The position numbers and the translations under genes are program-made. Below, piece after piece: positions 1 through 10,918 of a DNA stretch of 47,893 nt. How positions within the stretch are numbered: position 1 is the stretch's first letter; each line of letters opens with the position of its first letter. The stretch is from the NCBI GenBank assembly GCA_902825945.1, contig CADECY010000068.1, positions 1 through 47,893 on the forward strand. Direction: 5' to 3'. The notes beneath the pieces are model-generated. The model had not been told where the DNA came from and did not search any database. It worked only from the letters and a program-made list of their open reading frames with translations. Origin of the DNA: an uncultured Acidobacteriota bacterium (GTDB lineage Bacteria; Acidobacteriota; Terriglobia; Bryobacterales; Bryobacteraceae).

Positions 1-1683
<1,683 letters not shown>

Positions 1684-1691
1684 CCGGTACA

Positions 1692-2009
1692 ATGGCCTTA
1701 GTGACACTCAACGACGTTCGCAAGCTTGCCATCAAGGGCCGGCAACGGATTCAATTCCCGATCTCGACCGGTCAGACATGCCTCATATCGGAGACCGGGA
1801 TCGCCAGGGTGCCCGGGCTCGACGGGCCGCCGAAGTTCAACCTCGAGGAGGAGCTGAAATCGGCAGTTGAGTTCACCCTCGAACAGGTGGTGGGACCGAA
1901 GGAGAAACCGGCCAAGCCAGTTCGGCTTTCCCGTCACGACTTCGCCGCGAAGGCGGTCGCGATTTCGGGCGGTGGAGGCGGCGCGCACGACGATCACGAC
2001 GACGAATGA
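1692..2009 (+). CDS. Small conserved-looking protein of unknown function (105 aa)
   Basis: I do not recognise this family. The product begins with a basic segment (residues 8-22, RKLAIKGRQRIQF), has a mixed central domain, then a Gly run and an acidic/His tail (GGGGGAHDDHDDE) that could bind metal or be simply disordered. There is no signal peptide or membrane segment, so it is probably cytosolic. It starts 8 bp after the DUF4175-like stop codon and lies 92 bp before hfq on the same strand. A weak Shine-Dalgarno precedes the ATG. Coding status is supported by operon position and lack of a competing gene; the function is unknown. Confidence 0.65.
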   Translation: MALVTLNDVRKLAIKGRQRIQFPISTGQTCLISETGIARVPGLDGPPKFNLEEELKSAVEFTLEQVVGPKEKPAKPVRLSRHDFAAKAVAISGGGGGAHDDHDDE

Positions 2010-2024
2010 GAATGGTATTTGGTG

Positions 2025-2030
2025 TACAAT
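2025..2030 (+). promoter_or_regulatory. Possible -10 element upstream of hfq
   Basis: TACAAT, one mismatch from the sigma-70 consensus, lies in an AT-richer patch between the small unknown gene and hfq. No convincing -35 hexamer is seen at the expected distance, so this is a tentative internal promoter for hfq-hflX-pgsA. Confidence 0.25.
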
Positions 2031-2101
2031 TCAAACAGAAGCCGGCAGTGCACGCTTGCCCACATCTTGAGTCCTGAGCCGGCTGGGCGAAAAGGATAAC
2101 A

Positions 2102-2404
2102 ATGGAAAAAGCAGCCCAAAACATCCAGGAAGCGTTTCTCAATGGCGCCCGCAAGGAGCGGATCTTTCTCACGATTTATCTAATGAGCGGCGTCAAGCTT
2201 TCCGGACGTATCAAGAGCTTCGACAAGTACTCGGTGATCCTGGAATCGAACAACCAGGAGCAACTGATTTTCAAGCACGCGATTTCGACGGTCGTGGTGG
2301 CGCGTCCGATGTACGGTGGTCCGCCGCCTCAAGGACATTCGATGGGCGCGGCCGCCGGTTCTCACGGACCCGGCATGCCCGTCCACGATTCGAACGAAGG
2401 TTGA
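2102..2404 (+). CDS. hfq: RNA chaperone Hfq
   Basis: This is a 100-aa Sm-like protein that forms hexameric rings, pairs small RNAs with mRNAs and affects RNA stability. The Sm1 region is seen at about residues 8-50 (NGARKERIFLTIYLMSG, then KLSGRIKSFDKYSVIL). The Sm2 hallmark is FKHAIST, matching the family's YKHAIST. A Gly/Pro/His/Met-rich, probably disordered tail of about 30 residues follows, in the position where many Hfq proteins have a flexible C-terminus. AAAAGGA gives a good ribosome binding site before the ATG. The downstream hflX frame overlaps its stop codon, as expected for an hfq-hflX operon known in other bacteria. Confidence 0.96.
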   Translation: MEKAAQNIQEAFLNGARKERIFLTIYLMSGVKLSGRIKSFDKYSVILESNNQEQLIFKHAISTVVVARPMYGGPPPQGHSMGAAAGSHGPGMPVHDSNEG

Positions 2405-3729
2405 GAGCCGCACCCGCCCCCCCGCGCGAAAGCGCCATGCTCGTCGGTGTCGATCTGCGACGGGACTCCTCGCGGAGTTCCGCCTCCGATCTCCTGGCTG
2501 AGAACACGGCCGAGGAGTCGCTCGACGAACTGGCGGTGCTCGCCGAGAGCGCCGGAGCCGAAGTGGTATCGAAGACGCTGCAACGCCGCGATACCGCCGA
2601 AGCGGCCACGCTCATTGGCGCGGGCAAAGTCCGGGAACTCGCCGGGCAGGCGGAGGCACTCGATGCCAATGCGATCCTGTTCGATCGCGACCTCACGCCC
2701 ACCCAGCTTCGCAATCTCGAGAAGGCGTTCCCTTGCAAGGTCCTCGACCGCACCCAACTGATCCTCGACATCTTCGCCCGCCGCGCCCGCACACGCGAGG
2801 GCCAGTTGCAGGTGGAGTTGGCGCAGCTCAACTACCTCCTCCCGCGCCTCACCGGACGCGGGACTTCGATGTCGCGCCTGGGCGGCGGAATCGGAACGCG
2901 CGGACCCGGTGAAACACAGCTCGAGACCGACCGCCGCCGCATCAACCGGCGTATCAAGCGAATCGAGGAGCAACTGGAGACCGTGCGCTCGCACCGTTCC
3001 GTGCAACGCCGGCAGCGCCAAGCGGTTCCGCTCGCGACAGTCGCGCTAGTGGGCTACACCAACGCCGGAAAGTCTACGCTGTTCAACCGGCTCACGAGCG
3101 CCGAAGTGCTGGCCGACGCGAAGATGTTCGCGACGCTCGATCCCACTGTCCGTCAACTCCAACTTCCCTCGCGCCGGCGCACGCTGTTGTCCGATACCGT
3201 CGGCTTCATCTCGAACCTGCCCGCCACGCTCGTCAAGGCTTTTCGCGCGACCCTAGAGGAGGTGACGGAGGCCTCGCTCCTGTTGCATCTGGTGGATGCC
3301 TCCTCGCCCCGCGCCGCGCAACAAACCGCGCAGGTGATGCAGGTGCTGCGCGAGATCGGGGCGCAGGAAACTCCGCGGATTCTGGTACTCACCAAGCTCG
3401 ACGCTCTCGAGCCGGGCGCCGATACGGGTACGCTCGCCGCGCGCATCCTCGCCGACGCCGGGACCGGCGACTTCCGGCCCAAGTCGGTGTGCGTATCGGC
3501 GCGAACCGGCCAGAATCTCGACCGCCTCGTGGCGCTGATCGACGAGATGCTGCCCGTGGATCGAACCACGGCGGCCCGCTTCCGTTTTTCGAACACCGAA
3601 GGCGCCCCGCGGCACCTGCTGCACGAGTACGCGCGCGTCATCGACGAAACCTGGCACGACGCGCATTGCGAGGTGACCGCGGAGGTTCCGGCGTCGGTGC
3701 TCGAGCGCCTGCGAGCCTACCTGCTATAG
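2401..3729 (+). CDS. hflX: Ribosome-associated GTPase HflX
   Basis: HflX binds the 50S subunit and splits or rescues ribosomes under stress. The N-terminal nucleotide-binding domain contains LFDRDLTPTQLRNLEKAF and DRTQLILDIFARRA. The glycine-rich linker has GGGIGTRGPGETQLETDRR. The G domain shows G1 GYTNAGKST, the FATLDPTVR switch, G3 DTVGF and G4 TKLD. Two starts are possible: TTG at 2401, which overlaps the hfq stop (442 aa), or ATG at 2437 (430 aa). The overlap favours translational coupling from TTG, but the ATG start would still give a complete family core. The length is normal. It is followed 19 bp later by pgsA. Confidence 0.95.
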   Translation: MRAAPAPPRESAMLVGVDLRRDSSRSSASDLLAENTAEESLDELAVLAESAGAEVVSKTLQRRDTAEAATLIGAGKVRELAGQAEALDANAILFDRDLTPTQLRNLEKAFPCKVLDRTQLILDIFARRARTREGQLQVELAQLNYLLPRLTGRGTSMSRLGGGIGTRGPGETQLETDRRRINRRIKRIEEQLETVRSHRSVQRRQRQAVPLATVALVGYTNAGKSTLFNRLTSAEVLADAKMFATLDPTVRQLQLPSRRRTLLSDTVGFISNLPATLVKAFRATLEEVTEASLLLHLVDASSPRAAQQTAQVMQVLREIGAQETPRILVLTKLDALEPGADTGTLAARILADAGTGDFRPKSVCVSARTGQNLDRLVALIDEMLPVDRTTAARFRFSNTEGAPRHLLHEYARVIDETWHDAHCEVTAEVPASVLERLRAYLL

Positions 3730-3748
3730 TGTTGAGGAGCGCGCTGGG

Positions 3749-4414
3749 ATGAACCTGCCGAACTTACTCACCATTCTGCGCATCTTCTTCGTGCCCCTCC
3801 TCGTGGCGGCATTGGTGCAGGAGAGTCTCCGGCTCGAGGTGAACGGCGTCGTCGTCACCAACGACATGTTGGCGCTGGCGATCTTTCTCGCTGCCGCCGC
3901 GACGGATCTGCTCGACGGCTACATCGCGCGCCGGTGGGGCCAGATCACCACGGTCGGCACGCTGCTCGATCCGATCGCCGACAAGCTGCTGATCTCGGCC
4001 GCGCTGATCTCGCTCGTGCAAGTGGCGCTGCTGCCCGGCTGGATGGCGATCCTGATCATCGCGCGCGAATTCGCGATTTCCGGTCTGCGGAGCATCGCCG
4101 CCTCCGCCGGCTACACCATCGCCGCGAGCGACCTGGGTAAGACGAAGATGGTCGCCCAGGTCGGCGCCGTGTCGATGCTCATGCTCAGCCGCTCGAACCC
4201 TGGCCTGCGGCCCGCGGCATTGCTCGCGATGTGGGTAGTCGTCTTCTTCAGCATTCTTTCGGCGGTGATGTACTTCCGCAAATTCTGGTGGAAAGTGGAC
4301 GACCGCATCAAGCAACGCCGCCGGAAGGAACTGATCGTCGAAGAGCGGCGCAGACGGCGGGAAGAGCGCCTCGCCGCTCGCTCGGAGCTTACTGCATCGC
4401 GTCGAACACTTTGA
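3749..4414 (+). CDS. pgsA: CDP-diacylglycerol-glycerol-3-phosphate 3-phosphatidyltransferase
   Basis: This integral membrane enzyme (221 aa) makes phosphatidylglycerol phosphate, the committed step to anionic phospholipids. The CDP-alcohol phosphotransferase signature is complete: DLLDGYIARR is followed by G and then DPIADK, giving the D-x2-DG-x2-AR-x8-G-x3-D-x3-D pattern at about residues 51-73. Several hydrophobic helices are spread along the chain, starting with LPNLLTILRIFFVPLLVAAL. A GAGG-like ribosome site at about 3734 precedes the ATG. The C-terminus is a very basic tail with many Arg residues. Its 3' end overlaps the convergent GlcG-like gene by 26 bp. Other CDP-alcohol phosphotransferases cannot be fully excluded, but the N-terminal NLPNLLTILR is typical of PgsA. 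Confidence 0.93.
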   Translation: MNLPNLLTILRIFFVPLLVAALVQESLRLEVNGVVVTNDMLALAIFLAAAATDLLDGYIARRWGQITTVGTLLDPIADKLLISAALISLVQVALLPGWMAILIIAREFAISGLRSIAASAGYTIAASDLGKTKMVAQVGAVSMLMLSRSNPGLRPAALLAMWVVVFFSILSAVMYFRKFWWKVDDRIKQRRRKELIVEERRRRREERLAARSELTASRRTL

Positions 4415-4862
4415 CGCCGGCCGTTGCGATCTGCGCGTCCTCGAACGACTGGACTCCGCTGACGCCGATTGCGCCGACTACCGCGCCGTCTTTCATCAAC
4501 GGAATGCCGCCCTCCACCGGAATCGCGCCCGGCAGCTTCAGGATCGCTTGACGTCCGCCCTTCAGCGCGTCTTCAAACGCTTTGGTGGGCCGTTTGAACT
4601 TCACCGCGCTCCGGCCCTTTTCGATCGCCACATCCACGCTGCCGATCTGAGTGCCGTCCATGCGCTGCAGAAAGACGAGATTGCCGCCGTCGTCGAGGAT
4701 TGCAATCACCACGTTCCACTTGTTGGCGGCGGCTTCTTTTTCGGCGGCCGCGGCGATCTGCTTGGCCGCGGCCAGAGTCATCGATTTCTTCGATCCCAAC
4801 TGCGCCATGGCGGCCATGGCGAACACGCCGAGGAACGAAGCTGCGAATAAGGCTGTTCTCAT
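4389..4862 (-). CDS. GlcG/HbpS family (DUF336) secreted protein
   Basis: The product is 157 aa and begins with a Sec-type signal peptide (MRTALFAASFLGVFAMAAMA). The mature part is a single GlcG/HbpS domain: MTLAAAKQIAAAAEKEA, then VVIAILDDGGNLVFLQRMDG, ASVD-type helix, KFKRPTKAFED and the Gly-rich VEGGIPLMKDGAVVGAIGVSG. Members bind haem or small molecules in some species, and many have no known role. I chose the ATG at 4862 because it starts the signal peptide; the frame stays open upstream into a decayed PEP-CTERM gene with no stop between. It converges on pgsA and overlaps its end by 26 bp. Confidence 0.88.
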   Translation of the reverse strand: MRTALFAASFLGVFAMAAMAQLGSKKSMTLAAAKQIAAAAEKEAAANKWNVVIAILDDGGNLVFLQRMDGTQIGSVDVAIEKGRSAVKFKRPTKAFEDALKGGRQAILKLPGAIPVEGGIPLMKDGAVVGAIGVSGVQSFEDAQIATAGVKVFDAMQ

Positions 4863-4865
4863 GGA

Positions 4866-5435
4866 GAAGAGGGTACCACAGCCTCGCCGCGGCTCACGGC
4901 GAGCAGCAAGAGCGCTCCCCCGGGACATGCCGTAGGTGGAAGGTCCGGGGATTGCGGCATTTGGATAGGTCGCGACGAACGAGAGTCCATCGGCGAACGC
5001 GGTGAGCACCGGGTCATCCCGATTGGTCTGGTCCATGCGCAAGTCGGCGGGCCCCAGGACAGCTAGGCTGAACGGCACGGAACCTGCATCCAAGAAAAGG
5101 GCCCGCAACCCGATCGGCGCCATGGGTGTTCCTTCCAGGTAGCCGGACAAAGTGAACAGCACTCCGCCAGTGTTGATGTCGGAAAGGATGGTCTCGAAGC
5201 CCACGCCCGTGCTGATTCCACCGGGCCCGTGTTTCACCCCGACAAGGGTTCGCGTGCCGATCCCGTCCACAACGGTGTAGCCAGCCAGCGTAACGACAGT
5301 GGGTGCTCCCGAAATCGTCTTCCAACCGTCGAGTCCGTTAATTGATTAGATTAGTCTAACGCCGGACTCGAAGCTGCCGTTGGAAACAGGTTCGTGCCGT
5401 AAGTAGAGGATCGTGCGGGTGCGGACTGCCCTCAT
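4866..5435 (-). pseudogene. Decayed PEP-CTERM surface protein gene
   Basis: Reading on the minus strand from an ATG at 5435, the frame contains NGSFESG, then an in-frame TAA at 5346-5348, then INGLDGWKTISGAP and about 120 residues of beta-rich sequence. It ends in IPGPSTYGMS and a basic stretch LAARREPRR. NGSFESG followed by GW is typical of the start of choice-of-anchor/DUF642-like domains in PEP-CTERM proteins. The end corresponds to a PEP-CTERM sorting tail (normally P-E-P, a hydrophobic helix, then Arg) in which Glu is changed to Gly and the helix carries Arg and Ser. There is no usable signal peptide, there is a nonsense codon, and the frame runs on into the GlcG-like gene without a stop. 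All this points to a degraded gene. Confidence 0.6.
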
Positions 5436-5550
5436 CGGAATGACCTGCCCCGGAGTATGGCACATGAGCCCGAGGTGCTCCAGCATCAAAGCGAACGACA
5501 CTGTATCGATCCAGCACTGAGCCGTGTGAGCCGATCGCGTTCGCCCAGAA

Positions 5551-6048
5551 TCACTGCTCAGCCGCCTTCTTCCGTTTCAGCACCAGCAGCCTCTTCCCCT
5601 CCTTCTGGGACCACGCACAGAATTGCTTCACATCCTCTTTATCCAGCTTGGCCTCGGTATGCAGCATCGCGTAATCCGGCTTCGGCATCCTCCCCACCGT
5701 CACATCCGCGCACGAAGCCGCCAGCATCCCGATTGCCGACTCGAGCCGCTTCCCCGCATTGTCGCTCCACTCGGAGAAGTTCATGATGCCGCGCGCCTTC
5801 TCCACGTCCTTCGCGATCAGCCACTTCACCGGGGCGACATGCGAGTACCACGGCCACCTCGTCTCGTTCGAATGGCAATCCCGGCACGACCGGTTGAGGA
5901 TTGCCGTCACCTCCGAGGGCACCTCGAGATTGGCCTCGAGCGTCCTTTCCGGCCTCACCGGAGGGTTGCTCAATCGCGGCCCTGGAGCGATCTGCAGTCC
6001 ACCGAAAATCACGCATCCGGCCGCGGCCGACAATTTGAGCAAGGACAT
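5551..6048 (-). CDS. Haem-binding domain protein (haem_bd type), exported
   Basis: The product is about 165 aa and carries one CxxCH haem motif in CRDCHSNETRWPWYSHVAP, followed by VKWLIAKDVEKARGIMNFSEW. This is the diagnostic core of the small haem-bd family (a c-type haem attached to Cys-Cys-His). A hydrophobic N-terminal segment, MSLLKLSAAAGCVIFGGLQI, suggests export or membrane anchoring, as c-type haem attachment needs. The C-terminus is Lys-rich (EGKRLLVLKRKKAAEQ). I chose the ATG at 6048; a GTG at 6072 would add 8 residues. It is divergent from the peroxiredoxin gene across 187 bp. The redox partner is unknown. Confidence 0.87.
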   Translation of the reverse strand: MSLLKLSAAAGCVIFGGLQIAPGPRLSNPPVRPERTLEANLEVPSEVTAILNRSCRDCHSNETRWPWYSHVAPVKWLIAKDVEKARGIMNFSEWSDNAGKRLESAIGMLAASCADVTVGRMPKPDYAMLHTEAKLDKEDVKQFCAWSQKEGKRLLVLKRKKAAEQ

Positions 6049-6223
6049 GGTTGGGCGAACCGCCGCAATCACCGGGCCGTTTCGCGCGAACCGCGAATCA
6101 ATTAGATGGAGCCCACGTCCCGCCTCTCCCCATGCGCCGTTTCGCGCACCTGCGTCAATTCACCCGCCTTGCGCCCCTCCCCGCCGCAATGCTAGTCTCC
6201 TCATCAGGCACTCTCGCCACAAT

Positions 6224-6230
6224 AAAGGAG
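6224..6230 (+). promoter_or_regulatory. Ribosome binding site of the selenoperoxiredoxin
   Basis: AAAGGAG lies 5 bp before the ATG at 6236. It is a near-perfect Shine-Dalgarno and fixes the start of the split peroxiredoxin frame, supporting that the upstream half is truly translated. Confidence 0.75.
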
Positions 6231-6235
6231 CTCGT

Positions 6236-6747
<512 letters not shown>

Positions 6748-6769
<22 letters not shown>

Positions 6770-9700
6770 CCACATACAACCCGGAACGAGCCCGCCTCAC
6801 ACGCAACGATTGGATCGGCATCGCCGCTTCGATCGCCGTGCTGGTGGGCTCTTTCCTTTTCGTCCGGGCAAATTATCGTGCGGCGTTTCCCCAGGCCTCG
6901 CTCGATCTGTCCTTGTCGAAAGACGAGATCACCGCCAAGGCCGAACAGTTTTTGAAAACGCGCGGACTCGACCCCAAGGGCTTCCGCAACCTAACGCTCT
7001 TCGATCCCGATGATGACGCGCGCCTGTTCCTCGAGCGCGAAGCCGGGCTCGAAAAGGCGAACCAGCTCATGTCTTCCGGCATCGCCGTGTGGCGCTGGCG
7101 CGCCCGCTGGTACAAGCCTCCGGAGAAGGAAGAGTTCGCCGTCTATCTCTCGCCATCGGGGAAACTCACACGCTTCGATCACGTGATCTCCGAAGTCACG
7201 CCCGGCGCGCGAATCGAGCAGCCACGCGCCCGTGAAATCGCTTCGGATTTCCTGCGCTCACAAACCACGGAGCAGCACAAGCTCGTCGAAGAGAAGAAGG
7301 AACAGAGGCCCAATCGCGACGACTACACGTTCACGTGGGAACTCGAAGGGTTCCGGATCGCGGGCGCGGACTATCGCCGCTCCGTCACGATCCACGGCGA
7401 TCGCATCGGCGCCTATTCGGAATTCCTGCACGTGCCCGAGCAATGGCAGCGCGATTTCACCGCCATGCGCTCGAAGAACCAACTCTACGCGCAAATCGCG
7501 CAGGCATTCTACGTTCCGCTGATGATCGTCGCGGTGATCGTGCTCGTGCAGGGGCTCCGCCGGCACGACATTCGCTGGAAGCCTCTCATCGCCGTCAGCG
7601 CGACAGTGGGTGCCGCCATGGCGGCCAATCAGCTGAACATGCTGCCGTTCACGCTTGACCGGTTCCCCACCAGTTCGCCTGTCTCGACGAGTCTCGGCAT
7701 CGCATTGCTGCAGGCGCTCGGCGCGGGCACGGGCGTCTTCTTCTATGTCGCCATCGCGGCACTGCCCGGCGAGACGCTCTATCGCCGCATGTTCCCGGGC
7801 ACGCTCTCGCTGCGCGCCGCGTTCTCCAAACAAGGCCTGCAATCGCGCGAATTCTTCAATGCCTGCGTTTCGGGCTACGGATTCGCCGGTCTGCACATGA
7901 TCTTCCTCGTGGGCTTCTATCTGATCACGAAGCGCTTCGGAGCTTGGACCCCGCAGGATGTCGAATACTCGGACCTTCTCTCAACCGCGGTCCCTTGGCT
8001 CTATCCGCTCGGCATCTCTCTCATGGCCGGATTCTCCGAGGAATTCTGGTTTCGCCTGCTCGCGCTGCCGCTCGTCAAGCGCCTCACGGGATCGACGCTC
8101 ATCGCCGTCACCGTGCCCGCCTTTGTCTGGGGATTCCTGCACGCCAACTATCCACAGCAACCCGCCTACGTTCGCGGAATCGAAGTCGGCTTGATCGGCG
8201 TAGGCGCGAGCCTGCTGATGCTGAAGCGCGGGATCGTCTCGACGCTAGTGTGGCACTACACCATCGACGCGGCGCTCATCGGCACGATCCTATTCGCGTC
8301 GCCGAGCTGGTATTTCCGGCTCAGCGGACTCGCCGTCGCGGGCGCCGCGTTGATTCCGCTCGGCGCGGCCATCTTCCTCTATCGGCGCAACGGCGGATTT
8401 CTCGAGGATCCGTCACTGCTGAATGCGTCGATCGTGCCCGCATCGGAGCCGCCGCCCCTGCCCGCCTCCGAGCTGTTGCCGCCCCTTCGCCCCACGTGGC
8501 CCGCACCAGCACTGTGGATCACGGCGGCGGTTCTGTTCGTTGCCGGCCTGCTATTCTCCGCGAAACCGTTCGGGGCGTTCATCGAGGTCGCGGTGGACCG
8601 CGAGCAGGCGCTCGCCGCGCCTGGGTCGCTGGACCCCGAGTGGCGAGCGCACGCGGACTTCGCGCCGAATCTCTCAGCGGAGACCTTCGAATACCTCCGC
8701 CGCACGGTGGGCCGCGACGAAGCCGACCGGCTCGTACGGAAGCACACGCTCACCGGAGTTTGGCGCGTGCGCCGGTTCCAGGATCAGAAGCCCGAAGAGT
8801 GGCACTACTTTGTCGATCAGCGACGGAGCATCGTGCGCGTGGATCATGTTCTCGACGAAAAGGCGCCCGGCGAGAGCCTCTCGCTCGACCAAGCCACGGT
8901 GCTGGCGCATCGTCATCTCTCGAGCCAGGGGCTCGACCCGTCGCAACTCCGGCTGATCGACGCGGCTTCGGAGAAGCGCGAGAATCGCGTGGACCACTCG
9001 TTCGAATGGGAAGATCCGGCGATGCGCGCCGGCGAAGCAAAGGCGCGAGTGAAGTTGACCATTCAAGGTAATGAGCCCACGCAGTTCCGCCGCTACATCA
9101 AGCTTCCCGAAGCCTGGCTTCGCGAATACCACAAGCCCCGCTTCCAGTCGATGTTGCTTCCGGCGATCGGCGGCGGACTCGTGCTGACCGTCATCTTCGC
9201 CTTCCTCCGCCAACTCGGCGGCTTGCAGGCGCACTGGCGTGTTCACGCCATCGTCGCGATCGTAGTGGCAGCGATCAGCGTGCTATCGGAGTCCAATGAC
9301 GCGGTTTCCTTTTTCGCCTCCTACGATACACGCTACCCGGTTTCCGATTTCACCGGCGACCGGATCCTTTCCATCTTCATGCGAACGCTGCTCGCGGCTT
9401 GCGCCGCGGGTTTCGGAAGCCTCGCGCTCGAGACGTTCCTGAAGTTCGTCCAGGGCAGTCGACAGTTGCCGGGAGCGGACTGGCGAAATGCGCTTGCCGT
9501 GGGCGCCGGGATCGCGGGTCTCGGCCGCCTGCTCGCGGGTATCGAACAGCACATCCCAGGGGATCGCCTCTCGCCCGCCACCTGGGGCATTACCGGACTC
9601 GAATCGAGCCTGCCCGCGTTCGACATCCTCGCCAACTCCGCCATCGGCGCGATCTTCCTCACGATCGCCGCTGGACTCGCTTGCACCGCCTCGATCGCGC

Positions 9701-10059
9701 TTTTCCCGCCTCGCCGCCGTTGGGTCTACGGCGCGGTGCTCCTGGCTCTCCTCGCCCTCAGCCGGGCAATCTCATGGCAGATGTTCCTCTACAGCATCGC
9801 CTCCACGGCGCTACTGATCGGCCTCGCCTCACTCTATGTGCGAACCGCGGCGGCTGATCTGCTCGCGTTCGCCGCCGGTTTCTTCGTCGTGCAGACGTTC
9901 GCGCGCGCGCAGGTTCTCACCGAACAGCCGTCTAACCTGCTCCGCACGCACGGATACGCGGCGATGATCATCGCGTTGATCATCGCCGCGGCATGGCTTT
10001 GGCGCTTCAGACCTTCCCCTTCGGCTGTTCCGCCAGAACCTCGCGGATCATCTGTTTGA
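6748..10059 (+). CDS. Giant CPBP-family intramembrane metalloprotease-like protein
   Basis: This 1103-aa polytopic membrane protein has a CPBP (CaaX protease/bacteriocin-processing) core at about residues 410-530. The three expected motifs are present: EEFWFR (Glu431, Glu432, Arg436), FLHAN (His465) and HYTID (His503, Asp507). The proteolytic substrate is unknown. Around this core are many transmembrane helices and two related extracytoplasmic modules. The first, at about residues 50-235, has GVWRWRARWY-like and HVPEQWQRDF segments. The second, at about 625-800, has GVWRVRRFQ and KLPEAWLREY. A third membrane-rich block closes the protein. It starts with GTG at 6748, overlapping the peroxiredoxin end by 22 bp, which suggests coupled translation. 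Its 3' end overlaps the convergent mscS-type gene by 53 bp. Confidence 0.85.
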
Positions 10060-10918
10060 GCACTTCTGGATTCGCGTTCACGGTCTCGATCGTGGTCGCG
10101 CTACGGATCGGAACCGTCATTCCCGAAGCGATGAATCGCGCGCGTATCCGCCGGTTGATTTCGCGCCCTACTTCCCACTGCTTGCCGGGCAAGGTCTTGA
10201 TGCGGCCCTTGATCGTGACATGCGCATCGCCCAACTGATCGACGCCGAAGATCTCGACGGGCGCGAGAATCGATGACTTGTATGGATCCTCGCCCGAGAC
10301 CTCTTCCGCCGCCGCGCGCATGACCGCGATCGCGCGGTCGGGGTCGTCGGAGTAAGCAAGCGGAATCGTGAACGCGTAGAAGGAAAATTCGAACGTGCGA
10401 TTGGCGAGCTTGGTGATCGACCCGTTCGGAATCACATGCACAGTGCCTTCCCCGTCGCGCAGCACAGTCGTCCGCAGATTGATCTCTTCCACCAAGCCCG
10501 CCGTGTCGTTGATCAGAACCACGTCGTTCACGCGAATCTGATTCTCGACCAGCAGGAAGAATCCGCCGATCACGTCGCGGACGAGATTCTGTGCCCCGAA
10601 ACCGACCGCCAGACCGACCACGCCCGCTCCCGCGATCAGCGGAGCCACGTCGTAGCCAACCTCTTTCAGCGCCGTCACTACCGCGAACGCGTAGATCAGC
10701 ACAGCGGCTGTCTTGCGCAGGATGCCCGCGATAGTGGCGGCCTGTTTCTCGAGTTCGGCGTCGGAAGCGTCCTTACGCTTCTGGATCATCTTGGTGACCG
10801 ACAGCCACACGCCGCGAATGAGGCGGTTGATGATCAGCGTGAGGACGAATGCCCCCACCAGAATGCCCAGCACCCGGAGGATGACGAGCGCGTACGGATG
10901 GATGGGCGGCGCGGTCAT
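10007..10918 (-). CDS. Small-conductance mechanosensitive channel (MscS family)
   Basis: The product is 303 aa and forms a membrane channel that opens when membrane tension rises during osmotic downshock. Three hydrophobic helices occupy residues 8-105. The pore helix and following beta domain are clear: GAGVVGLAVGFGAQNLVRD, IGGFFLLVENQIRVNDVV, then RTTVLRDGEGTVHVIPNG. The C-terminal alpha/beta domain contains IKTLPGKQWEVGREINRRI. The ATG at 10918 overlaps the stop codon of the upstream FAH gene by 4 bp (ATGA), so the two are translationally coupled. The longer upstream frame is only a shadow of FAH. Confidence 0.94.
   Translation of the reverse strand: MTAPPIHPYALVILRVLGILVGAFVLTLIINRLIRGVWLSVTKMIQKRKDASDAELEKQAATIAGILRKTAAVLIYAFAVVTALKEVGYDVAPLIAGAGVVGLAVGFGAQNLVRDVIGGFFLLVENQIRVNDVVLINDTAGLVEEINLRTTVLRDGEGTVHVIPNGSITKLANRTFEFSFYAFTIPLAYSDDPDRAIAVMRAAAEEVSGEDPYKSSILAPVEIFGVDQLGDAHVTIKGRIKTLPGKQWEVGREINRRIRARFIASGMTVPIRSATTIETVNANPEVLKQMIREVLAEQPKGKV

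Noticed and set aside
7944..9071. 375-aa frame inside the CPBP gene
   Set aside because: Shadow frame with Arg-rich composition, while the main frame has membrane helices and protease motifs.
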